DNA of 64,000 nt from Brachionus rotundiformis (taxonomy: Eukaryota; Rotifera; Eurotatoria; Ploima; Brachionidae), in the NCBI GenBank assembly GCA_016802295.1, contig JAESIW010000118.1, positions 9,727 through 73,726 of the forward strand, in the 5' to 3' direction. The notes below the pieces were generated by a model, which worked only from the letters and a program-made list of their open reading frames with translations, had not been told where the DNA came from and made no database searches. Both the position numbers and the translations under genes were made by a program. Positions within the stretch are counted from its first letter, which is position 1. Every line of letters starts with the position of its first letter. This document shows positions 32,246-46,200 of the stretch, piece after piece.

Positions 32246-33389
32246 AAGCATATTATTTTATTAATTCTAAAACTGAAAAGTATGAAAAGACATGTAAATT
32301 TTTATTATAAGAAGTTTTTATAGAATAAAAATTCTAATATAGTTTTATTCTTGCTTTAAAATTTTAATATATATAATTTAAAAATATGCATAATGTCTTA
32401 GTCTATGATATTCATTTTGATGAATTATAAGTCGATAGCTTTTTGAATCTAAATAAATTTTAAAATCAATAATTTAATACTTAAAAATCGAAAATTTAGT
32501 CGAGTTCCCACTATTTAAGTAAAAAGTTTTTTTAAGAAACTTTCGTCTCTACTGCTCTCACTGTTTTATTATTGTAAATGAGACTATGAGAAATTGTTCC
32601 CTTTTAACTCTCGAATAAAATAAAATTCTTAATATTAATAAAAACCGCTTAATTACTTATTTAATAATTTCTAGAATCATATTCATGTTTTTTCTAATTT
32701 GTGCTAGTTATTTAAAAAAGTCTATACATTAAATGCATATAATTTCAAAAATTTTAGTCATTTTTTCATTTATATATATTTTAAAATAGTAATTTATTAT
32801 AATTTTGATCTTTCAAAAATTTCTTACAATAAAAAATAATTTAATTGCTAAAGACGAGACGTTATATAAATATCTATAGAAATATTAATAATTAAAAAAA
32901 ATGTCATTGTATTTTAGAAAACAATGTTGAAATAATTCTTTAATATTTACTAAATTATCTAAGAAACTATAAAAAAATGAATAAGTAAAAATTCAATTAA
33001 TATTGGGTTTATAAAAATTTGAGTAAAAAAATTATTAAAATATTGATTATTATAACATTTATTTAAAAATTTATTATGTCATTTTCTAATTATTTATAAC
33101 TAACATAAAAAAATTAAAATATTAAACAAAAGGTAACGGTTCGATGAACATCTAATTTTCATTTGAGCTATGGGGTTCAATCAAAACTAATTCAAATTTA
33201 AACGATTCTACAATTTTTAAACTAATTTGCTAAAGACCGTTATTTACAATCATAAATGCTATTTTGATAATTATTACAAACAAATAAAACCTCAAAAAAA
33301 TTCGATTCAAATAATGAATTGTAAATTATTTGATGAGATCAAATGTTTTGTTCATCAAATTAATTTTTATCATCCAAATTCTAGCTCAT
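32246..33389. other. Intergenic between convergent genes
   Basis: 1.1 kb of AT-rich DNA downstream of WDFY (+) and the Ig-domain gene (-). No gene or RNA recognisable. Confidence 0.5.
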
Positions 33390-34813
33390 TTATCGACGTA
33401 ATATTAGAAATAATAAAATGTTAATCAATAAAAAGCTAGATTTGGAATGAAATCTTGAACCAAGTGATGAATTTTGTTCTGATAAAATACTTTTAGCCAA
33501 TTCCGTATCACTTGAAACAAGACGAATCGTATGAGATAAAGATCCTATTTGTATTTTATATTTTCTAAAATCATCTTCTTGAATTTTCTTGAATTTCAAT
33601 TTAGCGGTGTAAATTCCATCATTTCCTTCATCAACAATTACAGAAAAGTGATCATTCATATCACCTTCTCTTAAAATTAATTCTTCTCCTGATTCATTAT
33701 TCAAATTATCAATGTTTTGAGTATCTGTTTGGTCATTAGTCGTTGTGGAAATAGTCTTCGATTTTTCAATTGTCCACTCAATAAATTCTCTCGGATTAGA
33801 AAAAAATTCACAGCTTATTTCAAAATTTTTTTCACCTAATTTGGCGATAACATTGTCAACACATGCGCTCTCAATTATTTGGGTACCATGAACTTGCAGA
33901 AGATATGATTTAGTCAATTCAATCTCATTTGAGCCAAAAGATTGCACAGTACAATTTAGAATTTTATTGTTGTCTGTATAATCTGCTGTAAAATTTACCA
34001 TAGCTGAAATCGAATAAGGATAATACTCTCTATGCTTTGTATTAGAAATATCTTTAATAATGGTTGAATCATTCAAATTCTTTGTTGGATGAGAGAACGT
34101 AAGTTTCGGCTTTGGATAAACATCGGTGACTCGACATGTAAACGACACAAGACTGTTTAAATTCAGCCTGTCCGTTTTCATTACTGGAAAAGTTAAATGT
34201 GAAAAAGATGGTGGTTCTGAAAATTTTAAAATAATTAAATAACAAATAACTATTTGAAAATAAAAAAAATTACTGTAAATAATGGCATTGATTTTTTTCA
34301 CAATTTGATTGTATTTACAAGTATAAATTCCGTTATCCTCTAATTTTAGATTCTTAATTGTGAGAACAATGCTATAAGAATCAGATGAGGTTTGTGTAAA
34401 CTCGATATTGTATTTATTTGAGTCTAATTTAGGTGAGAGAGTATATTCGTTTTGGGCAAGTATGTCAATCGGAGGATTTGATTCACCATCTTAAAAATAA
34501 ATAAACTTCTTTTTAATATAAATTTTAAATATGATTAAATAAAAATACCATCAAATTTTTGTTCTTTAGTTATAGAAAGTCTTGATTTATATGATGGATT
34601 CATAACAGTACATGTTATATTCAAGATTGGCGAATCAATTGGAAAATGATATTCTGATATCGTCTTAGATGAGTGAACTTGAGTTGGTTCTATTCCTTGA
34701 TATGGATTCACATCCAGAGTTAATATGAATGAATGCTGTCTTTTTTTCAGCAAACGAGCATCATGCGATGAGAAAAATCCCATTAAAAAAAGTATTGCAT
34801 AATTCAAATACAT
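33390..34813 (-). CDS. Immunoglobulin-domain cell-surface protein, family unknown
   Basis: Three exons in transcript order: 34813-34549, 34489-34274, 34216-33390; 435 residues. The start MYLNYAILFLMGFFSSHDA is a good signal peptide; I chose this Met because upstream in-frame sequence is not signal-like. About three Ig-like modules follow: one with NITCTVMNP, one ending DNGIYTCKYNQ (the D-x-G-x-Y-x-C Ig hallmark), one with LNSLVSFTCRVTDVYPKPKL and ILNCTVQ, and a degenerate fourth with FEISCEFF and YTAKLKF. Many N-glycosylation sequons are present. The C-terminus is a hydrophobic stretch (FLLINILLFLILRR) that could be a GPI signal or a short transmembrane anchor. I cannot assign a named subfamily; adhesion or receptor function is inferred only from domain type. 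Confidence 0.75.
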
Positions 34814-37800
34814 TATTTTCTTGTGAGAAAGAAATAAATATCTTAAAAAATTGAATAATCTAAAAACATTTAACGATTGAAAAATAAGAATTTTTACTAA
34901 CATAAAAAAATCAATAATATTTCTTGGTTCAGAAGGTTTTAAACTGATATTTGAAAATAAATAGAAATAAGCATAATTTAACAAAAAATTTTATTATGGA
35001 TAATCATTTATTGATTTTTTTATGAATAATCATAAAAAAATTGCGAGAATTAATTCCTTGTACATTATTTCCATAATTTGTCACTTTAAAACACAAAAAT
35101 TATCTAATTTCAAATTTTTATTCAATTAAAAAGAATCTTAATTGAAAGAATCTGAAATAGTTATACATTTTTCATTGGCAAATTGAACATTTACTTTTAA
35201 ATAAAAACATACATAAAACACAATTCAAAAATTATCAGAATTGAGAAAATTAAAGATTTAAGTATTAATTTTAATTTTTGAAACGACGAAAAAAATCTTA
35301 AAAATGATTAAAGAAATTACCTTAAATAATAGGATAATAAGAAATTTATTTGGATCTTGTTTTAACTTAAACGAATAGTCTTTTTTTCTTTATCTCTCTC
35401 TACATATATATTTTTTGTTATTCGACTTAATTAAAGCTTTCGAAATTTAAATCATCATTTTTTCGAGTATCATTTTGTTTTAGAAATAAAATAAATAAAA
35501 ATCAATAAATATTGATTTTATTTTCAGAATTTTTTTTATTCAATAAACAATTTTTGCTTTAATATGTGCTTATGTGAAAAAAAAATGAATGTTTAAAAAA
35601 CTAACAAAATGGCTCCATTTTATGAATTGAGATGACATATTTTGTATCAAAAAGTTTTCTACTGGGCATTGTCTCAAATCTTAAAATGTCAAATTAATGA
35701 AGCAGTGGTACAACAACAAAATTTACAATTTTAATTTAATGGCTAATTCGTAATTAATTATTGAATTTATTAATCATATAGATATGATCGAATTGCTGAA
35801 AACTTCCAAATAAATGCAAATTTGAAATAATATTGGATTTTTTTAATTTGAATTCATAATTTTCAATATGATATTCTTTAATTATTAATTATATTACTAT
35901 TTGACTACAAAACAGCTAAACCTAGCAAAATTAATTTAATATAATTATACAACCTTTCATCATTTATAAAAATTAATTTTTTAATATCTTTTCTTCCTAA
36001 ATCTTAAATCATTCAATTTTCTATTATATTAAAAATTATCAATGTAATAAAAAATAAAAAAATTAAACAAAATTTCTCAAAAAAGAATAAATTTAATATT
36101 GCTTTATTAGATACTTAATATTATTTAAAAAGTTTGTGTTAAAAAGTTATGACATCAAATGAAAAAATTTAAAGAAAGAAATGAAAGCTCGTATATTAGA
36201 GGAATTTTTTAATTAGTTAATGATCAATAAGTTGTAAAAGCAATTTATTACACATTACTGAACTGAACACATGGTTAAAAATTACTTTGAGTTAAATAAT
36301 TTAGTTTTAAGGTTTTCTCTTAAAAATAATTACAATTAATATAATAAAAACTAGAAAAGATTTTTAAGTAACTAAATGTATCTGCTTATCTGAAATGAAT
36401 TAGAACATATCTTTCCAAGTGAAGAAAAATAAAACTAAAAAGTTAAAATTAGTTATTTTGATATTTTTTCATTTTAAATTACTTCTAAAATCAAACTGAA
36501 AAATTTATATTTCTTAATTTTTAACTTTAAAAATTAAATTGAGTTCAGAAATTAATTTAAATTTTGTTTACGGTTGTTATTGTGTCGTCGTCGCCAGTCG
36601 AAATTATTAATATACATATTTAATTTCAATATCTTAAAAAAGTCTTAGAAAAACTATTAGTCGTAACCATATAATAGTAAATTAAAATTCCACAAGTTAG
36701 AATGCTTTAAATAAGCATCCTGAAGCTTAATTAAAATTCAAAAATAAAACCATGACAATTTAGAAATCTTTCTTAATCTAGAATTTAAATATTTTTTATT
36801 TGATTCAAGCATTTAAGAAATCAATGCTTTGTTATATTTATATTTAATTTTATTCTTAATTCAACTTTAAAATTTCTAGCTAAATTTATCTTAAAAAATT
36901 ATTTTAGAAATAAAAAATTCTGTTCTAATTTATCTTTTAATTTTCTAAATAAAATTTAAATTAGTCAATATAATGTAACTATTCCAATTAACAAAAAATT
37001 TTATGAAAATAACTACTGGATAATATAAAATCAATTAAATTTTTATTCTTGAATGATCACGTTTATTGTATTCTTTATATTTTCCACAAAAAAAAACTTT
37101 CCTTGCTTTAATAATTTGATTCTATTTATTTTAAAATATTTGGCTAGTTTTGAATTCTTTGAAGCTAAATAAATAAAACCTGATTAAATGAACCTAAAAA
37201 CTAATCTAGCTTCTATTTAGGTTCTAAGAATTTCTCATTTACGAAAAAAATCAAGAGTGATAAAACAAAATTTTATGTAAATCTATTAGATTATGTCTAA
37301 AAATCCAAAAGAATATTGATTTTTCCTTAATTATAATATTTCTTCGAATGAATCACAAAAAAAGCAATAGTAATAAAATATTTCCTTAATAATTCTAAAT
37401 GACTGCTTAAGTTTTGATATTTTCAATCTTTAACTTTATTTAAATTACTTCATTTATATTTATTCAATTTTTCTTATAAAATACAATAGAGAAATCTGAT
37501 GCCTGACGACCCAAATTTTAAAAATTCTGATAATCTAAAATTTTTGTAAATTTTAATAGAAAGCATTTAAGAACTTTGTATGTGAAATATTAATAAATAG
37601 CAGTTAAATATTGGAAAAATTTTAATAATTTATCAACTAAAGTTATTTTAGCTATGTTTTGAGTAAAAGCCTAAATCATTCTACCCATGAATTAAAATAA
37701 AATAAAAATAATTTCTTGCTGCGACAAATAACAAAAAAAATTAATTTTGAATTTGAATTAAAAAAATTAATTCAATCTTTTGACTCTTTGGAATAAAATC

Positions 37801-39082
37801 TGTTATTCTTAAGGAAGAACATCTATAAGAAAATTGGATATTGAAAAAGGATTTTCTTAATAGATTAATTATTTATAGAAAGATCAAAAAATTACTTTGA
37901 TTAAGTAAAGTTGCGTACTTTGCTTTTACTAATTTTTTTTTTAATTTTTAGTACATCCATGAATTCCTTAAACTAGAACCAAATAATATCAAATTGATAA
38001 AATTTACTAAATCATTAAAAATTGCTTTATTCAAATTGATTAAAAGGTTATATTTATGCTTTTAGGCCTTCAACTTCAATGAAAAACGATTTATAATTTG
38101 ATTTAACAGAAAAAAATTATCGATTAATTTTAGGAAATATATTTGATTGCTTGTAGTCTATATTAAACATAAGCACTAAAAGCTTATTGATAAAAAATAT
38201 TAATAAACTAATTGTTAGAAGGAATTTCTTTAAAAAAGTTTGTTATATAATAGATATCAACTGTGTAATTAATTTTGCTGAAGAATTTTCTCTTGTAAAT
38301 AATTAGTTCTTTAATAAAGCAAAATTTATATTTATTTTAATTTAATTTTAGAATTAAATTTTGATCAGCTTGAAAAAAAAAAAAATAATAATAGATATAA
38401 TTATTGGAACATTTTACATTACTTTAAAACATAACTTTAAAATTTAATATCTTAAATAAATTCTTTGATATTTTATAGGTTCGAATTTTTGATTTTTGAT
38501 CTAAAATTTATACAGTTGGAAAGATAGTTTAAAAAATTTAAATGAAAAATTTTTTTTAATAACATTTCTTAGCATTGAAAAAACTCAAAGCTAATTGAAT
38601 TTTTATTTAAGTTTAGGAGCTATTATATTTACTTGAATTTGATAAATTTTATTTAATTTAAATTATTAATAATTCTCATGCTATTCAACTTAGCTATTAC
38701 TATATACCACTCAATGTTGTCTGAAGCTTTGTCTCAATAAATATTTATATCAATTGAGTGTTAATTGGTTAAATAGCTTTTTACACATGATTTTTGTATT
38801 TGTAAAATCTTTTTGAGCTATGCCCTTCTGAAAGTAATTTTTTTGGAATCTAATTCAATAGTTTTTAATTTTTCGATCGCTTTCATCTGCTAATGGGTAG
38901 ACTAGCTAGTTTTTATATTAAATATTTATATTTAATTTGTATTTTAAATTGGAAAAATTTTCATATTTTCATAAAAAGACAATAATAATTACCATAGACC
39001 TCCTATAATATATATGCTTTATTATTTGAATTATTTTAAAGAAATTCATATTTTTATTTTAAACAAATTTTAGTCATAAAGA
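34814..39082. other. 4.3 kb gene-poor divergent intergenic region
   Basis: Between the divergent Ig-domain gene (-) and ANGEL (+). It is extremely AT-rich, full of stops in all frames, with a short TC/TA-rich run near 35390-35415 and a small GC-richer spot near 36570-36600 (TGTCGTCGTCGCCAGTCG). I find no exon set, tRNA or repeat array. It may hold long regulatory sequence or undetected small-exon genes. Confidence 0.45.
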
Positions 39083-40700
39083 ATGGAAGTGAATTTTAAT
39101 TCAAGCATAAAATTGTATCCTTCTTCAAATGGGGATGAAGATATGTCCGAACAGAAACTTAGTTCTAGTTTTAAAACCTCGTGGAATTATGGTAAAAAAA
39201 AACATTCATTTATATTTTATAATAATAGGATATCGATGATATTTTCAATTTAATAAATAAATTTAAGAGGAAAAAACATTTCAAAAAATAACTGCTGACG
39301 ATTTCAAAGATAATAAATTTCAACCAAAACTACATCCAAAGAAATCAACCGAAGAGTCTAAGATTTTAAAAAGAAAATGGAAGTCAACATTAAATGAATC
39401 TCAGTCTGAAAATAGAAAAAAAAATAAGCCTTTGGTTGAATTTAAAATAGTATCATATAATTTATTATCTCCAACATTGCTAGAAAATAATCTGTACCTT
39501 TATCAAAATCTAAACAAGCATTATTTAGAATGGAGGTATCGCAGAGAAAATCTCTTAAAGGAAATCAAGAGAGTAAACGCTCATGTAAACGAAATTTAAA
39601 AAAATTTTTTGTTGTCTGAAAAATTATTACAGTTATAATTAGATATATTGTTTTCAAGAAATGGACCAAACTGATTACGAAACTTATTTTAAAAAAAAAT
39701 TACTTAAAATGGGCTTATTTAGTGTCTATAAGAAACGTAGTAATCAAAAATATGATGGATGCTGTATTGCCTACAGAATTAAAAATTTTGATTTAGAAAA
39801 TCAAACTTATGTTGATTATTTCATTCCAGGAGTAAAAATTTTAGATAGGTAAAAAAATTTGTTTTTCAAATTTGTTCAAAATCTGTTTTAATTTTTAGAG
39901 AAAATGTTGGAATTATCCTATTATTAAAAACTAAATCAAAAATCTCGGTATCATCGATTTTACATAATGAACCTAAATACTTATGTGTAGCTACTACACA
40001 TTTATTATATAATCCTACCAGAGGTGATTCAAAAATGGCACAACTTCAATTACTATTAGCTCATATTGATCGAGTTGCTTTTAAGAAGTCTGAATTAATT
40101 AAAAACGAATTAAAAAATGAATACTATCCAATAATTTTATGTGGAGATTTTAATTTTTCAAATGAATCAAAAATTTATGAATTTTTAATTGAGGCCAAGC
40201 TCCAAAATTATAAATTATTAAACAGAGTAAATCTGAGTGGCCAAAAATTTGATATAAAGAATTATATTCCTATTGAGAAGACTCTTATTCCAGAAAGATT
40301 AGGTATAACTGATCAATCGCAATTTAAACCAGAAACTGAATCAAGATATTTAAAATTGTTATTTGACAAAAATAATGAAAATCAAGAAGTTAACTTTGAC
40401 ACAACATTTGGTACCGATACTATTTCGCATGGATTCAACTTTAAATCAGTTTATCCTCACATTGATGAAAACGGAATCGCCGAAATAACGACTTGTGTCA
40501 AAGATTTTCGCAAATCAGTTGATTTTATTTTTTTCCATTCTGAATCTAACAAAAACGAAGAATTGAAAGAATCTAATAAGTTAAATCTTATGGCAAGACT
40601 TGAGCTTTTTAATGAGAAGGAATGTAAAAAATTATGTATACCTAATAAAAATTATTCTTCTGACCATTTTATGATTGCTGGTAAATTTAATTTAACATAA
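39083..40700 (+). CDS. ANGEL: Protein angel homolog (CCR4-type EEP nuclease/phosphatase family)
   Basis: Endonuclease/exonuclease/phosphatase-fold enzyme. Vertebrate ANGEL2 removes 2',3'-cyclic phosphates from RNA and ANGEL1 binds eIF4E. Four exons: 39083-39191, 39268-39584, 39643-39848, 39899-40700; 477 residues. Catalytic-fold motifs are in order: VSYNLLSPTLLENNLYLY, the metal-binding Glu in YCFQEMD (exon 3), KYDGCCIAYR, NVGIILLLK, THLLYNPTRGD, CGDFNFS (catalytic Asp/Asn), VDFIFFHS and the final SSDHFMI His. The first 110 residues are unconserved. The splice between exons 2 and 3 creates HIYCFQEM from a site that would otherwise read into a stop, and it restores the family motif. An acceptor-like AAATTTTAG lies 9 bases before the ATG. 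One ortholog of ANGEL1/ANGEL2 is expected here. Confidence 0.92.
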
Positions 40701-43205
40701 AGCTTTTTTTTAATAAAATTTTTAAGTAAAATTGGATTGTAAAATTTTGTTAAAATCTTATAGAAAATCTGATCGAAAAGTTTCTTTTCATCCCAAAAAA
40801 AATTAATTAAAACAGGCTTCTCAAATTCAATAAGAATGAATTTACATTTAAAATCATTTAATAATTTTTATCCTAATAAGTTGAATTAAAACTTCATCGT
40901 TTGTTACTTAAATAAACATATTCAATATTATCTTATATTTTCAACGAAATTTTTGACCATTCTTAATTTGCTTAACTTATAAATGTCGATGAAATTCTTT
41001 TACTTGAAATTATCAACAAAATTATATAAGTATAACTTGGGAAAAATTCTAGCAAGATGTATAACTATCAAAAGCACAATAAATACTCAAATAATTTTTT
41101 TTGCTATTAATCTCAAATACTTTTAACTTTTTAAATGTGAAATATTAGATACCATTTAGGCTCAAAAAAAAAGTTAATTGTCATACTAGAATTTAAATAT
41201 GTACTATTAACTGAGAAAGTTAATGTTATATATTAATTATTTGTATTTTTTGAAAATAAATTAAAAAATCAGTTTTTTAAAGATGAAAAATTAACCAAAT
41301 TTTATTAAATAAGCATAAATTTAATAATTTTATAATTTTTTTTTAAATAAAGCTGAATTTGTATTTTTTTATAATATACTTAAGATTATTATTAAACAAA
41401 GTAAATTATTCTTATTAGAGATAATTTTTTTTATAATATGGCATTTCTGAAGTTATTTTTTCTTGTAAAACAAAGAAACAGAAGAATTATTTTTACCTTT
41501 AAAAATTTGAATCTTTCAACTTATGCAATTTAAAGATATCATTTATTTTCTTTAAATCAATGGTATTTTTAGTCTATTACTCGTATATTTGTTCTAGATT
41601 TTTAAAGATCTTAGTGAAATTTTTTTTGAACGAGCTAAAAACAAAACATTTTTAAGAATCCATTTTTTAATCAAGTTTTTTTACATTTTTTATTATAATA
41701 AGTTATATTAAGTTTTGATAATTTTTTTAAAGATTATTTCATTCTTCGAATTCAATTTTAATATTATATATAGTATTTTGATTCAATTAAATATTATTTT
41801 AATAATTTTATCTTTGAATAATAAATTAAAATTTTATTTCAAGTCAAGATTTTAACATTTATAATTCAACATTTAATTTATTCTGAGGCCTATAATAACG
41901 CGTCGTTATTTAATACATTCTTACGAAATTTGGAATTTTTATAAGTATCTAGACGAGTAGAAATTTTATTTGAATGATCCATTTTTCTAACTATTTTACT
42001 TCAAAAAGCTTTATAAGCAATTTTATTTTCTTTAATAAATTTTATTTATACAATTTTTCAGATGAGAAGTTAAAAATGAAGGGTTTTTATTCATTTTTTG
42101 ATTTTTTTCGGATAAAGGTAATATTTAAAATCCAAAATTTTTTTATAATCAAGTCTAATTATCATGATTATGATTTAATTAAATTCAGTATTTTTTGGAT
42201 TTTGTCTAAAATACCAGTTGATTAAGAGAATTATACTCAATTTGGTAGAAATTCTAAGAATTTGAAATTCAGAAATTAATTTTGATATAAAGCTGAGTTT
42301 ACGCTTATTGAAAAACAGCAAAATCATAATATTTAATCGATTATGATTGTTGATATACCTATAAAATGTTTTATAATTTACATAATGAAGTCGTTTAATT
42401 TTTAGTTTAAAAACAAAGAATGTTGTTTATAATTTAATTTGGTAAAATTTAAATTTTTACATTTGGTAATTGTAAAAAATTAAATCTTTTTATAGATTAA
42501 TTAGATTTCTAACTTTGAAGTAATTTGTTAATTATTTTGTAATTGCTTTGTCCGTGAAAACAAATACAAATTAATATGTGGTTTTAAAAGATTCTTAATT
42601 AAAATAGTTCAACATAATTATTTTATCTGTCTTTCATAAGTTATTTTAATTTTTTTAGAAAATCAGAGTAGAGAAAATTTAATTCTAATGTTATAATCAA
42701 TTTTTAAATAAGTAAAAACTAAATAGAAAAAAAAACTCAATTTTAGTTTTAGAATAGAATCAATTTTTTAAAAGAATAATTCATCTGAACAAGCGGTATT
42801 AATGTGTTTTTCAATAATATGTCGTCGAAGTTTATTCTATTGTCAACAACAATTTCATCAATAATATCAATATATTTCAATAAATTTATTTATAACGTAA
42901 AAGACTCCGATCAGATTATTTTAAATAATCTGAATTCAAAATTATTTTTTGGACTTACCAATCTCGTTCGACGTAAATCTTTTTTACAACTTAAATTAAA
43001 GTTTGATTTTAAAAAATTGGAGTATAAATTTAGGCTTTTTAATTTGTTTAATGAATTTTTTTTGAATTTATTTTTTTTATCGCAATTCGAAGCTCGATTA
43101 TTATAACAGATATTTGAATTTTTTTTACATTTATTTTTATCCCGGTGTATTTGTAAAATAGTATTAGAATTTAATGATATTAGTAAAATTTTTAAATGAA
43201 ATGAA
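40701..43205. other. Intergenic upstream of capicua
   Basis: 2.5 kb of AT-rich DNA between ANGEL and capicua, both plus strand. Frames at 41974-42225 and 42804-43106 are F/I/L/K/N-rich and look like chance. The region probably contains the capicua promoter and 5' untranslated sequence. Confidence 0.45.
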
Positions 43206-46200
43206 ATGAAGAGAAAATCTAACGAGCAACAAAATAATAAAGATAAAAATAGCAATAATTCAAGTATTGAGAACACAAATTTAAATATTATCAATAATAA
43301 CAATAATTTAATTAATAATGAAAACATTCAGAATCGGAACCAGAGTGATTTCATGCAAAACTACAATAATTTAGCACAGTTTTTCCAAAATGAAAACAAT
43401 TTCGATTCGGTTACTAAAAATAATCTAGCTTTACAGTTTTTATCAAACTATAATTCCATATATTCAATGCCACTATCAAATTCTATTGCAAGATCACTAT
43501 CATCTAATTTACCACATGGCCATCAGTCTTTATTGCTAAATTCACAAAATAATATGCCAAAATCATCACCAAGTCCTCTCCCTTCGAATTCCAACTTAAA
43601 TTTTTCTAATCCTACTACAACAACCAACTCTATTCGAATAGAGTCACCAAATAATTTCAATATACCTTTGAAAAAACGGATGATCAGTAACACCGATCTC
43701 GAACCAAGAAAAATTGCAGTTGATTTGACACAATGGCGGGAAACAAGAGTGTTGGCATTAAAAAAAAATTTCAAATACAATGAAGAATTAGATAACGATA
43801 TAAATTTTATAAACTACTATCCAGGAGATATAGAAACTGTTAACGGAACTCTGGTAACAGTTATGTATAACGAAGAACGCGTCACGTTTGATGTTTCAAA
43901 AGACGAAGAAAGATTTTCTATAATCGAAGACGCTCAAGCTAGATTGGACAAATTAGAAAAAGGAATACTTGTACTGTTTCGTGCAAGTAATCAAAATTTA
44001 AAATCCTCTTCTCATTCATCCACACCAACATCTATTCCGATTCCAGGTTCAAATACTTTAATAGATACAAATAAAAATCAAAAACCGATAAAATATCGAT
44101 TAGGAAGAATTATTGAAAAGCAGAAAAATTTTCTTGTAGAACCAATTTGTCTAGAATTCGGTTCAAATTCAATAATTTCTGAATTGGTAAATCACGAATG
44201 GATAGATCGACCGAATCTACGTCTTTTGGAACCACCTTGGTTTGACGAATATAAAGATGAATTGGATTTACGTTTAAATTTAAATTTGATTGATTGTTTA
44301 AAAAAATTTTTATCAAAGCAGATACAATCTTCAAATAAATCTGGTTTGCAAGTTTTTTCAGGGAATACACAAATTTTTGGTAAATATTTATTAATCTAAT
44401 TAAGAAAAAATATTACCTGAATATCTTTCCGTTAGGATTTCCTGCTGAAAGTTCATCAAAACAATTTCAAGTATATAACGAACCTAAAGAAGTTCAGGCA
44501 AACACATTCAGCCAAAATTTGGAAAATTTTCATTCAGCAAATACTAGCACGAAATACAAAAAAGGTGACATCGTTACCACTCCAAATGGCATTAGAAAAA
44601 AATTTAATGGAAAACAATGGAGAAGACTTTGCTCCAAAGAAGATTGTTCAAAAGAATCTCAAAGAAAAGGATTTTGTTCTAGGCATTTGACTCAACGTTC
44701 TGGTGGAAGAAAGGTACAAAACTCATTAGCAACATCATCAAGCAGCACGATTCAGCCATCATTTAATATCGCATCTGAAAAAGAAATGTCTTACAATATT
44801 ACTCCTTTTAATCTTAGCAATTTTCAAAATTCGAATAAGTTAAAATCTATTGATTCTTCAAAATGTTTGATGCAAAATTATAAACATTTACAGAAATCGA
44901 AGTTAAGAACAGATGACGAATTATGTGCTGCTAATGCCTTAGTTGGAATTAATTCATCAGTAAAATCAGAGAGAAGTAATAGTAGTCAAAGTAAAACATA
45001 TGATACAACAAGTCTTGATTATTATCCAGACACAGACTTAGATAATGAAAATTCGGACGATGAAGAAGACGAAGAAAAGGAGGAATACGATGTAAATGCT
45101 GAAAACTCTAATTTATCAGGCAAGAAAAGTCCTTCTTTGAGTGATGATGATGACAAAAACAATGGAACTGGTGTTCTCCTTGTTCAAAATGAAATAAACT
45201 CTCAAGCTAAGGATTCAATTATAGGTTCAAATGAGAACAAAAATGAAAGCAAAAAATCTAATAATTCTAAATCTTCTAAATGTTTGGAAGAGTTAGAAAA
45301 TTCATTTGACGATAATCTAAGTAAAGATTTTGAAAGAAAAACTAAAATGACATATTTTAAACGTAACATATCTGAAACGGAACTAAATCCATCAAACAGA
45401 TTTTCATTTTCGAATGATCATGTACGACGGCCTATGAATGCGTTTATGATTTTTAGCAAGAAAGAGAGACCTTTAATTCATCAACAATATCCTAATTGTG
45501 ATAATCGAGCTGTTAGCAAAATGCTTGGAGAAAGATGGTACGCTCTAAATCAAGAAGAAAAGAATTTTTACCATGAAATAGCTTCTCAATTAAAAAAAGA
45601 CCATTTTAGAGCTAATCCTGAATGGAAGTGGAGAAACAAATTAGAGAGGCAAAAAAGTGAACCTGGAAACAAAATTTTCAAAAACAAGAAATATAAAGAT
45701 AACTTTATCAATAAAGGACTAAAAAAACAGCTGAGTTGTCCTTCAGATGTTGAAGATTTGATTCCAAATTTAACAAATGAGATTTTTGAGAATAAAATAA
45801 GACCGAAACCAATCAAACCTATAATCCCAATCAATGATTCTATAATAAATAATTTCAATAATTTCAAACCTTCTGGAATTGTTTTTAAGCCTACAACTCC
45901 ATCAACTTTGACACCTTCTTCAACTTCAATTGATGAAGATTTTTCATCTCCTAAAATATCTCCCGTTGATCAATCCAACTTTTCAAACAAATTTTCTGTT
46001 CAACAAAGTCTTAACATTAGTCCCATCAAAATATTCTCAAGCAATTTTCCTTCAAACGTAACAAATACAGAAAGCGAATCACCATTAGGCTTATTTGATA
46101 ATAATGAAATATTCAGTGACCCAACAAAAAAAGCTTCAATAAATGAATCGGAAAACTGTATTAAGTCTACAGATACTGAAAATCAAAAGCCATTAAGAAA

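Noticed and set aside
33120..33190. GGTTCGAT and GGGGTTCAATC motifs suggesting a tRNA T-loop
   Set aside because: No A-box, acceptor stem or cloverleaf can be formed around them. No tRNA gene found anywhere in the window.
38485..38545. Similarity of TTTTTGATCTAAAATT...ACAG to sequence near 2175-2205
   Set aside because: Only about 25 bases match well, in low-complexity context; too little to call a dispersed repeat.
41974..42225. Plus-strand open frame of 83 codons upstream of capicua
   Set aside because: Composition is almost only F, I, K, N, S and Y with no motif; expected by chance in such AT-rich DNA, and no fitting splice partners.
42804..43106. Plus-strand open frame of 100 codons just before capicua
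   Set aside because: Low-complexity hydrophobic/Lys composition and no homology. Probably 5' untranslated or intergenic sequence. Its overlap with a minus-strand frame at 42911-43327 mirrors the Asn-rich start of capicua.
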